DNA of 64,000 nt, taken from contig NC_081849.1 of assembly GCF_963259705.1 (NCBI RefSeq), positions 59,740,093-59,804,092 on the forward strand, given 5' to 3'. Under the pieces are notes generated by a model that saw only the letters and a program-made list of their open reading frames with translations, was not told the DNA's origin and did not search any database. Below, one piece after another: positions 44,748 through 54,562 of this stretch. The position numbers and the translations under genes were made by a program. Numbering within the stretch: the stretch's first letter is position 1; each line of letters opens with the position of its first letter. The stretch is from Myotis daubentonii (Eukaryota; Chordata; Mammalia; Chiroptera; Vespertilionidae).

Positions 44748-45570
44748 TAATATGTTTTGCCAGGTTCAAAGAATGGAGCAGTGATTCTTTTATCTCATTA
44801 AATATTCTTCCCTGGATTCAGGCCTGAGCCTTATGCTTGGGCAAATAATAACTCTACCCTGTTGTGACTATTAACAAAGTAGCTTCTTTCCCATTGTCTT
44901 CAAAACCATATTTCTAGGAGGCTATTACTGTGGGGTCTACAGGGGCCCTGGTCTAGCTTTCAGCTACTTTATGACTATGGTGCCTTTTAAGACTAAATCC
45001 AAGACACATCATAAGGGGCAGGTCCATAAAAACATAACCCAATTAGGAAAGCGTGTGGCTATTGAGAGGATGTAGTTCACTCTTTCCAAAACCAGGTCTT
45101 GATATTAGGCATATTTCAGCTCACAGTCCTTGACTCTTCCTCATGAAATATGAGTCATTACATCTTTGATTTACTCTATTCGCGGATGCTTAAGAATGCA
45201 GCAGAATAGAAGGGATGGTTATTACAAGAAGACAAGGCCTTTCAATGAAATTTCACTGCAGCTTTAATTTAGTAAGACAAAGGGTCTGCAACCATTGTCA
45301 AAGACATTATGGGCTGACTCTTTCTTGAGGTTTCAGGTTTATAAGCATAATGAAAATCAGTCACAGATGCAAACTTGAGAAAAGAAGAGCAGAAAACGTG
45401 ATTTAGAATATAAGGTAAATAAAAATGATTATAAATTAAAATATTGCTAGTCTGTTTATTTAAAACTGATATTTTTTCCCCTTCTTTGGACCATTTCTTT
45501 ATACTGTTGCATTAGAGAACAGAGCCTGGAGGAAAAGAAAAAGGAGAAGCAATGCAGGGGCCATGAGCAG
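44748..45570. other. Intergenic sequence, no feature seen
   Basis: No repeat or exon recognised. Confidence 0.45.
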
Positions 45571-45591
45571 TAAAAAAAAAAATAAATAAAA

Positions 45592-45634
<43 letters not shown>

Positions 45635-45636
45635 AA
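45571..45636. repeat. (AAAT)n microsatellite
   Basis: A short A-run followed by about 13 AAAT units. Confidence 0.95.
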
Positions 45637-45689
45637 TGCAGGATTGTGCCTGCTCTGGGTCAGCAGCTACTCAGACCTTAATTTAGTCC

Positions 45690-45830
45690 TGGAAATGTCT
45701 GAAGAGTAGGTATTGTGATCCCAGTTTCCACAGGAAGAAATGGAATCTGAGAGGTAAGGAACTGCTTGAGGATGCTTAGGTCTAAGCAGGGAGCATGAAG
45801 CATAGACCTCTTCGGAGTCTTCCCTCTACT
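45690..45830 (+). mobile_element. MIR SINE fragment
   Basis: 'gagtaggtattgtgatcccag', 'ggaagaaatggaatctgagagg' and 'agcagggagcatgaagc' follow the MIR 3' half. Confidence 0.5.
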
Positions 45831-46344
45831 TGTATTCCTTAAATAAACCCTTCAAGAGTTAGAATTTGTCCTGATAATTCAGTTCATAAAAGGTGAGAGT
45901 TACAGTCAATCAGGGATTTGTTTCAATGACAATTCTATTTGTCAACTTCAGTGGGATATTGTCAAGAGATATGGTCAGTGTCAGAGCTACTATTCTATTT
46001 GCTTATGGCAGAGTCTGATTTCTTGGCGGTCTGTTCTAATTGGCTACTGCCATGTCATATAGGTTATTAAGTATTTTGAATATCTCCTCTAGGAACCACG
46101 GAAGTCATGTAAGGTACTAAGTCCGGAGCAATTAACCTTGATGAACATAGAAAAGAGCTATGTTATATGTAGAGAAGAAAGAGAAATTGAGACATTTTGT
46201 CTAAGATCTCTATTAGGAACATTCAAATGACAGAACTGACTGGAAGGTACAATCCAGACTAAAAAATATTTACAGGCTTTTCATGCCAGCAAGACCAGAG
46301 GTATAATTTATTGCCTTTTCAATTGTTGTCATAGTGAACAGACT

Positions 46345-46560
46345 TTGTTTATTTTGGAGTCAAAGTATCCTGTGTTCAAATCTTAACAATGCCAATTATT
46401 AGACAATGAAACAATGATTCTTGTCTCAGATCTTCAGTTCTATTATGTATGAAATTAGGACAAGAATAGTATACTTGTAGCCTTGATATGAAAATTATAT
46501 GAAATATTTTAATAGGTTCATCACAATGTCTGGGATGTTACAGACACTCAATGAATCACA
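46345..46560 (+). mobile_element. MIR SINE
   Basis: 'attttggagtcaaagtatcctg', 'gttcaaatcttaacaatgcc', 'atatgaaatattttaatagg' and 'gacactcaatgaatc' in MIR order. Confidence 0.55.
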
Positions 46561-47764
46561 CGTTTATTATAATATTAATACTTGAAATTAGTTTTTTGAA
46601 AGAGAAATTTTGGCATGGGCATATAAACAAATTCCTCTTATAGGAGAAGAAATGTCAAATAATTGAAGGTGATACATTCTTGTGTTAGTAAAGTAAGAGA
46701 GATAGAAAATTAAAATAAATGGGTTGTGCAACTCTGCCAGGTCCTTTCCAACGCTGGCTTGAAGAGCATTCATCTTTGGAGCCCTTCTGAAGAGGATTGC
46801 CACATCTTTAACAGAAAAGTGGCCATTATCCTGATCCACACTATTGTATTCTCACGTACTCTCAAGGGACGTTCTCAATAAAATTCATCATATAATTCAA
46901 AATTTTAGCCACTCTTCCTGAATTAAAGAACTGCACTTCCCATGCTATTCAAGGTCCTCTAAAGTCTGAGTCAAATAGGTATTTCCAAACATTGTCTACT
47001 ATTGCATTTCAGTCATTCTCTGATCTCAATAAATGGAAATGTTGGCTCTTCTCTATCTACATCCCACCTTCCCCACTTTTACTCATTTTCTTGCTCAAGT
47101 TGTTGCTTTTCCTTAATATGACTTTCTCACAATCTCTGTCTGTGTCTACCTGACATCTGTCACTTTCTTCATTAGATTTGATTTAAGCATTTTCAGCTTC
47201 TCTGTAAGACATTATCAGCACCTAGAGAAGAAGAATCGTAGCTGATTCACTTCTGTACTCCAAAATGCCTAACACAGTGCCTGGATGCAATACCATAAAT
47301 AGATAAACAAAAATAGAAAAATAATTTATCTAGGTTTCCTTGGATATTTTGTATTCATTACCATTTTTACTTTACTTTCTAAGATTTTGGGGTTGCCTGT
47401 TTCCCTCAGGGTACACAATAATGTGGCCTCTGTCTTTTTAAAGAGATTTTGTGATTTCTATGTCATAGAATCTTAAAGAAGCATTTTACTTGGCACCATT
47501 ACCTGAGTTACACAGACATTGAGGGATTTTCAAGTCTTTGATTACTTTGGCTGTTGCCTTCTCTGAAATTTAGGTTCCTCTTTTGTAATATTAGGTGTGA
47601 GACCATTTTCAGTATTGAAAGACCTCACAAACAATTTTGAAAATTTTAAGTTTTTTGAAGAATTCTTTAAAAGTGTTTAAATTGTCTGTGCTATTTTCTC
47701 CTCCTCACATATTTTCAGTATTTTTGATAAAAATCAGATGTTTGGATATATTATAGATGTATTT
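46561..47764. other. Intergenic sequence, weak L2-like stretch
   Basis: 46930-47310 has an L2-like pyrimidine-rich strand ending 'ctaacacagtgcctggatgc', but too diverged for a firm call. Nothing else seen. Confidence 0.35.
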
Positions 47765-47877
47765 AAAGACCAATCCTACCCAACCAGTGTGGCTCAGTGG
47801 TTGAGCATCAATCTATGAACCAGGAGATCAAGGTTCAATTCCAAGTCAGGGCACATGCCCAAGTTGAGGGTTTAATC

Positions 47878-48090
47878 CAGCCGTGGGCAAACTACAGCCC
47901 GCGGGCCCCATCCGACCCGTTTGAAATGAATAAAACTAAAAAAATAAAGACCGTACCCTGTTATGTAATGATGTTTACTTTGAATTCATATTAGTTCACA
48001 CAAACACTCCATCCATGCTTTTGTTCCGGCCCTCTGGTCCAATTTAAGAACCCATTGTGGCCCTCAAGTCAAAAAGTTTGCCCACCCCTG
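47878..48090. mobile_element. hAT element nested in the SINE (first)
   Basis: Ends CAGCCGTGGGCAAACTACAG and GTTTGCCCACCCCTG. Left flank GTTTAATC; right flank GTTAATC(C) is the same 8-bp word minus one T. Family distinct from SPIN and from the 48103 element. Confidence 0.9.
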
Positions 48091-48102
48091 GTTAATCCCT
48101 AG

Positions 48103-48294
48103 CAGGCTTCCTCAAACTACGGCCCGCGGGCCACATGCGGCCCGCTGAAAACATTTATCCGGCCGGCTGGGTGTTTTTGCCACCGCTGCCTGTCCTGCTT
48201 AGCAGCCGACTCGTCTTGGGCCCGCAGTGCGCATGTGTGGAATGTCTGAGGGACAGTGAACTGGCCCCCCGTTTAAAAAGTTTGAGGACCTCTG
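48103..48294. mobile_element. hAT element nested in the SINE (second)
   Basis: Ends CAGGCTTCCTCAAACTACGG and GTTTGAGGACCTCTG place it in the family of 13898-14108, but the middle differs ('ccgctgcctgtcctgcttagc'). Flanks share only CTAG, so the duplication is unclear. It begins 12 bp after the first nested element. Confidence 0.85.
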
Positions 48295-48341
48295 CTAGCG
48301 GATGGTGTGCAGGAGGCAGCCAATCAACAATTCTCTCTCAT

Positions 48342-48345
48342 TACT

Positions 48346-48389
<44 letters not shown>
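48342..48389. repeat. (TC)n microsatellite within the SINE
   Basis: Expansion of the CT-rich part of the Ves body, followed by a C-run. Confidence 0.95.
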
Positions 48390-48391
<2 letters not shown>

Positions 48392-48447
48392 CCCCCCTTC
48401 CTCTCTGAAATCCATAAAAATATATTTAAAAAAATAAAGACCAATCC

Positions 48448-49336
48448 CTATGTATTTCAAGTGGATGAGTGGTTCATCACCCTCTAATTCAATTAAATTA
48501 CACTTTCACATTTGATTGTCAATCTGAACATTTATAAAGAATATAAAAAAGTACTCATACTAACACATACTTTACAGATTTTTATTTTAGTAATCTCATC
48601 TTAAGACAATTATATTTATTTATGTGCTAAGTGTAAAACATCTAGAAATAAACTAACATCTTTGTTTCTATGCAAACAAAATGCACAAATATTTTTAAGA
48701 GTTCACTGACTTAATATTTTAAAGTGAGTAATTAAAAATCAATTTCAGATTTGAATTTTGTTGAATTCATTGACAATATAATTTAAATGCTAAATGTCTC
48801 AAAAATGTATATTAAGAAGTATAAACTTTTTCCCCCAATGTTAATTCAGCATTGTTTATATTTTAGAATATGCACTACAATGTTTTTAATCCTGAAGATC
48901 AATGGGAACTTCTGCTAAAATTTTGGAGTTGAGAAACCATGATAATTCACCTCCTCCCTTTTCCTGATCCATAAGTCTCATCTAAGGAACACAAAGATGA
49001 CTAACCTTTTATAGATAAACAAGAAAAATCCAGGTGGAGATAATCACTCCCAGCTGGTAACGAGAAATAACAAGAAGAAAATAAAACTTTCAGACACTCT
49101 AATTTATCTATCTGACTTCCTGCAGAATTTTGTGTTAATTACCCTAGAGACTTCCAGAAAAATCTAGTACACATTAAGTATTTTATAACCCCCAGTATCA
49201 AACCTTTTTCTAGATCTAATGCAAATACTTAGCTGACACAATCACTGCTACTTCTTTTTCTACCTCTAGGCCAAGTGCTATACTCAGGAAGATAGTATAT
49301 ACCTAGAGATTTTGTTTTGTTTTGTTTTGTTTTAGC
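48448..49336. other. AT-rich intergenic sequence
   Basis: No feature recognised; a short (TTTTG)n lies at about 49313-49333. Confidence 0.5.
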
Positions 49337-49342
49337 TACTCC

Positions 49343-49818
49343 TGCTGGGGTCCAGCCCCAGCGGTCCAGGGGTTCCCAAAGGTATGGACGGAGTCGGCGA
49401 AGAATGTTTTACACAGAGACAGCGTTCAGAACTCTCTAGCTTTGCTTAGTCTCCGTGGATCTTCCCTGTGCCTGGCTGAGGCCACAGAGAGAGAGATCCC
49501 AAGGCAAGCTGAGCCTTTATTTTATAGTGAGAGGTAAACAAGGTAGTGGTTTCCAAAGTTACACTGTTCTTGTGAGTTTCACTTGTTTACACTGTTCTTG
49601 TGAGTTTCACTTGTTTTTGTTCTTGTGAGTTTCACTTGTTTACACCATGGTTATACTTCCTGCACTTCCTCAGCCCATTAGCTTCCAAAATAAGATCTAG
49701 GGAGTGTTATAAGGTCAAGCCTAATTATGCTAAGAGGACTGTGCCCTCTAAGCTGGGAATTGTTTGTGACTTTGCCCACAGGTCAGTCCGAGGCTTAACC
49801 CTATATCAGCTCCCTACA
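49343..49818 (-). mobile_element. Solo class II LTR, reverse
   Basis: 476 bp between TGCTGGGGTCC (left, the reverse of a U5 end like that at 37353) and 'gctccctaCA'. Perfect 6-bp duplication TACTCC (49337-49342, 49819-49824). Contains 'tatttta' and three copies of 'ttcttgtgagtttcacttgt' (about 49566-49640). I first read the right flank as internal retroviral sequence, but the duplication argues for a solo LTR. Confidence 0.88.
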
Positions 49819-49824
49819 TACTCC

Positions 49825-51304
49825 CCTGCTTGTTATTCAATGGATGGTGGTCATTGCTCACAGTATACTCTAATAGTAGCTTGGAAATGCCGAATCAGGA
49901 CTGGTGGAGTGGGGAACTGAGGAGGAAGGATGGACAGAGGGCAGGTAGTAAAAATCACAGAAGACAGTCCATGCAGGGAGGACAAGCCAGGTCCATAGAC
50001 GTCCCCAAGATTTCTGGCAGAGAGAAGAAAGAGGAAAGCAGCAGGCTAGCCAGAAATAGCATACCCTAGACTAGAACAAACATGACAACACTGGATTTCT
50101 TAGAAAAATAAAATTGTAGCAATTCATACATAGACTCAAGCACATTTTGCCTCTGAAGGTTGTTAACCAGGGAGATCATGCACTTATTGGAATGCTGGTG
50201 TCATTGTCCAAAACTGTTCTGGAATTTTGGGGGATAAGTCTTCAGAGCTTTTGGCATGGTCATCTAGGAATGGAATGCTTACAATAGTGTATGATTCTCT
50301 ATAAACTACCTCAGAATCATCTAAAATACCTAAAAGAGTAGAAATTTCTCAGGGTGGGGCCCCGGGGTTTGCATTTTTGTAGATGTTTCAGGTTCTCAAT
50401 AAACCACTTTATTAAAAGATGATTTGGTAAACATTTAGAATGTTGTGGGCCTAACCTGGTGGCCATGAACAGTTATACAAATAAATAGTCATAAGTATAC
50501 ACATATGACTATCAAGGGAAGAGATGAATTTTATTGTCTTAGTTGTCATTTATACTACATCTTTCCATACAAAAATTTCCAAGTGTTTTCAGTAAAATTA
50601 TAATGGTAACATTTGGGTCTTAGTTCTTTGAAAACTTTGAAGGCCCTTGAAAATACGTGTGATTTTGCAATTTTTTTAAAAAGTGCTATTTAAAAATAGT
50701 CACACCTTGCAATAAATTATTTAAAACCTTTTAAACCCTTGTCTGCATATTTTATAATGTAATGTAAAATATATTTACAATATAAAGTATATTTATACTA
50801 TAAAATATGTTTATAATATAAAAATATCATATTTCTCCAGGCGACTTTGATGTATCCCCATGTGAAGGGGACAGGGGAATGTTTTATTGAGCATTATTAC
50901 CTGTTTTAATTCAAATGAGCAAGAGATATTTTTTCTCAATTGAGAACACCATCATAATGAGAATGGACAAGGAAACTGGAAGGTAAACATTTATACACCC
51001 TCCCCCCCCCCATCCTCCCCCCACGTGTTGCTAATAATCTTAAAACACCCATCAAGGACAAAGTTTCCACTCAGCCCTTTGGAAGTGCTATTTAGCTTAT
51101 GTAATTTTCTTTTCATTTTAAGAAAGACTTCATTTATTAAAGACAATGGCAGAACCTGCCTCCTCCTACTAAACTAAAGATGTTGTCAGTTAAGTAGTGG
51201 CCATAGGCAGTATTTTCTGTTTTGTTTTTCTTATGTGAAATGACAGTGGCATAAACTCAGAAAATAAAATTTCCAAAATTTACCTCTTCAGCACTGCCGT
51301 CCCA
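49825..51304. other. Intergenic sequence, no feature seen
   Basis: Contains a C-run near 51001; no coding or repeat signal. Confidence 0.45.
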
Positions 51305-51321
51305 GCTGACTGCTAATTCTT

Positions 51322-51545
51322 TTTTTTTTAAAATATATTTTATTGATTTTTTTTTTTACAGAGAGGAAGGGAGAGGGATAGAGAGTTAGAAACATCAATG
51401 AGAGAGAAACATTGATCAGCTGCCTCCTGCACACCCCCTACTGGAGATGTGCCCGCAACCAAGGTACATGCCCTTGACAAGAATCGAACCTGTGACCCTT
51501 GAGTCTGCAGACTGATGCTCTATTCACTGAGCCAAACCGGTTAGG
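51322..51545 (-). mobile_element. Ves SINE
   Basis: Reverse Ves copy ('attttattgattttttttt', 'gagaggaagggagagggatag', 'gagccaaaccggttagggc'). Flanks GCTGACTGCTAATTCTT (51305-51321) and GCTGACTTCTTATTCTT (51546-51562) match at 15 of 17. Confidence 0.95.
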
Positions 51546-51562
51546 GCTGACTTCTTATTCTT

Positions 51563-52752
51563 GTGTCTAAGTTCAACTGGTTCCATCTTGGCCTAAATAA
51601 CGATATGGAATTTAATGGTGTCCAGGTGTGGAGAGAGTTGCTTCTCTCCAGGGAGTTGCAGACCTGCTTGGCAAGTCTGAAAATTAGTTTCTGAATTCTA
51701 CATATTTGCATTTTCTTCTTTTTGTTCAGCACAATAGTTCTGCTGTGCTAAGGAAACTTTGCTAACATCTAATTTAAGAAATGGTGAATGGTAGTCACAG
51801 ACTTGGCAAGGTAAATGGAAATCTCAATAGGGCAGCAGCCAGATCTCAGAAAGAAGGTTTGCTGAAGACTCCACCTTCCCCCACTTGGACTTGGAAGCTT
51901 GGGCTTGGACCCTTCAAGAAAAGTCTCACACCAGGAGGGGGCTGACTATGACATCACATGCATGTCATCAAGAGCTGGCTAACGTGGCTGCATTGGAGGG
52001 GCGGGGGGACATATTACTGAGGAGTGTAGGTTGGTTGTCAATTCAGTCTTTGGCATTCTGACTGTGTTGACTGATTTTCAATTTTCTCTAGACATACTTC
52101 ACAACACTGAGTTTCTCTGCAGCAGTTTTTAGTTAAGGCAATAATTTCTCATAAGTTATTTTTGTTTTGTTTTAGTGAGCTGAATAATTAAATTATGAAT
52201 TATGATAGAAAGCATCTAAGTAATGCATGAAATGCTTTTTTTTTTAAGTTGTTACAAAATAGAAAGCCTCTCCTCTACTTAATGCCCCTCAAAGGAAAAA
52301 AAAATGTAAGCCACAAATGACACAAAAGGTACCACTGCTGTCTGGGAGGCTGCAGCTCACAGTCAGAAAGCCTGTTTCTAAATAAGGGCAGTGGCTAGTG
52401 TCATGGAGATGGTTAGCATTTCAGAGGGAAGGCAGGGAATAGGGAATAAGAGCTACAGTTTCTGGCTGAATTTCAGATTCCCTAACACCTTAGTAAAGGT
52501 GATCCTGTTTTCTCAGATGGGGCAGTGAGGTATGGAAATCATCACCTCATGGGTTCTAGAGAATGGGAAGTAAGGATAATTACTGAGCAAAGACCCTTTG
52601 CATTCTGTCTGGTTTCTGGTAATCTCAATGTATAGCCTTAAGGGGATTGAGGGAAGAATGACTGACTTAGTTTAGGTCATTAAAGGGTCTAGGCTCCATC
52701 CCCTGTGTTACTGCCTGAACCTACATCCTAGGACTATTATGTGTCTAACGGA

Positions 52753-52755
<3 letters not shown>
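51563..52755. other. Intergenic sequence, no feature seen
   Basis: Unique-looking; no frame with a domain. Confidence 0.45.

Positions 52756-52756
<1 letters not shown>

Positions 52757-52805
<49 letters not shown>
52757..52805. repeat. (GT)n microsatellite
   Basis: About 24 GT units. Confidence 0.97.
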
Positions 52806-52808
<3 letters not shown>

Positions 52809-52921
52809 AGGGTCAGTTAAGGCTCTTATTCTTTCTGTAGTAAGGGATGGAGATGGTAAGGAAGGCTCTCTGTCTTGCTGAGGTGTATTTCTTTATACCA
52901 GGTTTTTTCCCCCTCTTTTTA

Positions 52922-53137
52922 TTTTTCATCCTCACTTGAGAATATGTGTATTGATTTTTAGAAAGAAAGGAAGGGAGAGAGAGAGACAGAGAGAGACATC
53001 GACTGGTTGTCTCTTGTTTTTGCCCTGACCAGGGATCGAACCCAAACCCTAGGTACTTGCTCTGATTGGGAGTCAAACCCACAACCTTTTTGGCGTACAG
53101 GACGATGCTTAAATCGACTGAGCCATCCAGCCAGGGC
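52922..53137 (-). mobile_element. Older bat tRNA-derived SINE
   Basis: Reverse copy with 'gccctgaccagggatcgaacc' in the middle and '..gagccatccagccagggc' head at right. Flanks contain 'cctcttt'. Confidence 0.8.
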
Positions 53138-53734
53138 CTCTTTATACTAGTTTTGAGGCTTCCTAAGTTATTCTTATCTCATTTATTTCTTGAGAATAAG
53201 AAAAGATGAAAATTTATTTAATTCTTAACAGGGAGACTCTAAGGCTATATGAAGTTTTTAAGATGATGTATTCCTGACCCATTATCATGATTTTCACCAT
53301 TATCCTAATGACTTCTCTATGGATTATCAGCAACACCTGAACAGACCAGGACCCTGAATCAGTAGAAAAGGCCCTTCTCTCCTCCCAGGTCAATGGACTG
53401 TAACTGCCTTCCCCTGCTACAGTATCTGACTTTGCTTGACCTTGAATTACTCTCTCATAGGCACTTGGTGGGAAAACAACATTGTAGAAATGTTGAATAA
53501 CCACCAAAGGGCTGAGAAGCTGCATCTGGGCCCTGGACCAAAACTCTCAAGTTTGGAAAAAATTACCATCACAAACTTCTTGTCAAGAGGTTCATTGAGA
53601 TCACAGTGTTGTTGCTGTTTGGCTGCTCTAAACTACTGCATACCTGGAAACTGGGAGGTTGTATGTGTATGTGTGTTTTTTTGTAATATGTTATGAAAAT
53701 AAAGACAAAAACTGTATATATAATATGATATATA
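53138..53734. other. Intergenic sequence, no feature seen
   Basis: Short frames at 53214-53696 without domains. Confidence 0.45.
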
Positions 53735-53841
53735 AAGTATTTGCAAATATTAAGGAACTTGTATCCAAAATATGCAGAGAACTTAAAACTCAACCATAAG
53801 AAAGCAAATAACTCAAATGAAAGGGCCAGTCGTCTCGGGGC

Positions 53842-54126
53842 CTGACCACGCTGCTGGCGGCCTCGGGCACAGACTCCCCAGCCCACGGCGGGAGCCCGGC
53901 TCAGGCTGCCACCCGCCCACCGCCCCCGGACCGGACCCACGCGGCAGCAGCAGCGGCGGCGGGGCGGGGCGCGTGCCCTCGCCCGAGGAGATGGAGGAGG
54001 AGGCGATCGCTGACGCCCCCGGGAACGAGACGGAGGACGTGGACTTCCTGCCTGGGCTGGAACTGGTCGATCTACTGGACCCCCAGCAACCGGACTGGCC
54101 CCTGAAGCCCGGGCTCAGCTCGCCCT
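53842..54126 (+). pseudogene. CREBZF: Captured 5' coding fragment of CREBZF, copy in 5' LTR
   Basis: Two reading frames align with the N-terminus of CREBZF (SMILE/Zhangfei), a bZIP co-regulator, as I know it from human. Part 1, from 53842, reads [12 protein letters not shown].. and ends in an Ala-rich run, matching human residues about 5-41. Part 2, from 53973, reads [13 protein letters not shown], then [17 protein letters not shown] and PGLSSP, matching about residues 77-127 at roughly 80%. The parts are in different frames, so the segment between (about 35 residues in human) is deleted or rearranged and the protein is broken. The bZIP domain is absent. Two LXXLL words (LTTLL, LVDLL) remain. 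Confidence 0.9.
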
Positions 54127-54364
54127 GGGGGAGGCTAGGACTGCACCCTCCATCTTGCCCTGGGTCCTCCATTTTTGGGGCGGCCGCCATGTGCTCAGGA
54201 GAGTGCCTTCTTCCCGGAAGCCCAGGCCCCTGCTGGCCACGCCCAGGATTTCTTTAAACTAACCAATGACAATCAAGGGACGTGCGCGCCATAGAGATGA
54301 CCCGACTCGCGCCTGGCCAATCAGTGGGGCCCACAGTCCCCTCTCCTGCCCTCACTCCACCCCC

Positions 54365-54371
54365 CTTTAAA
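54365..54371 (+). promoter_or_regulatory. TATA-like box of the 5' LTR
   Basis: TTTAAAA within 'ccctttaaaaccccc', about 50 bp downstream of a CCAAT word and upstream of the CT-rich 'ctctctctct' stretch near the presumed cap site. The same box recurs in the 3' LTR at about 58391. Confidence 0.65.
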
Positions 54372-54544
54372 ACCCCCTGTCCCATCAGGCCTCTCTCTCT
54401 CTTGGCCACTGGAGCTTACCGTTGCATCGGTGAGTGTGGCGGGGGAGCCAAACCCGGGTTTGAAATAGATGACTCTTTGCTTTTGCATCGGACTGACTGG
54501 CTCCCTGGGGGTCTTGGGAACTTTGAAATCTGGGCACAACATTT

Positions 54545-54562
54545 TGGGGGCTCTCCCGGGAT
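54545..54562 (+). other. Primer binding site, tRNA-Pro type
   Basis: TGGGGGCTCTCCCGGGAT follows the LTR end CA by three bases. It differs from the usual proline-tRNA site of gammaretroviruses by CTC where CGT is expected, so priming may be weakened or a variant tRNA is used. Confidence 0.88.

Larger units (their letters stand above)
47777..48435 (+). mobile_element. Ves-related SINE carrying two hAT insertions
   Basis: SINE head at 47777 ('acccaaccagtgtggctcag'), body resuming at about 48295 ('gtgtgcaggaggcagccaatc'), a TC microsatellite and an A-rich tail. A perfect 12-bp duplication AAAGACCAATCC (47765-47776, 48436-48447) encloses the whole, so all insertions between belong inside the SINE. 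Confidence 0.92.
53818..54541 (+). mobile_element. 5' LTR of the provirus
   Basis: 724 bp, TGAAAGGGCC to GGGCACAACA. Order: a CREBZF-derived GC-rich stretch (53842-54126), then a conventional gammaretroviral promoter half with two CCAAT words ('aaccaatgac' near 54261, 'ggccaatcag' near 54316), a TTTAAAA TATA-like box at 54365-54371, and an R-U5 end with 'ctctctctcttggccactgg'. A polyadenylation hexamer is not obvious. Frames of 125-146 codons across this LTR reflect its composition and the captured segment. Confidence 0.93.

Noticed and set aside
49819..50090. Internal retroviral sequence with a purine tract next to the reverse LTR
   Set aside because: The perfect TACTCC duplication on both sides makes this flank host DNA and the LTR a solo copy.
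53813..54190. Minus-strand 125-codon frame starting [11 protein letters not shown], repeated at 57773-58216
   Set aside because: It is antisense to the LTR and present only because the captured segment is GC-rich; no known protein pattern.
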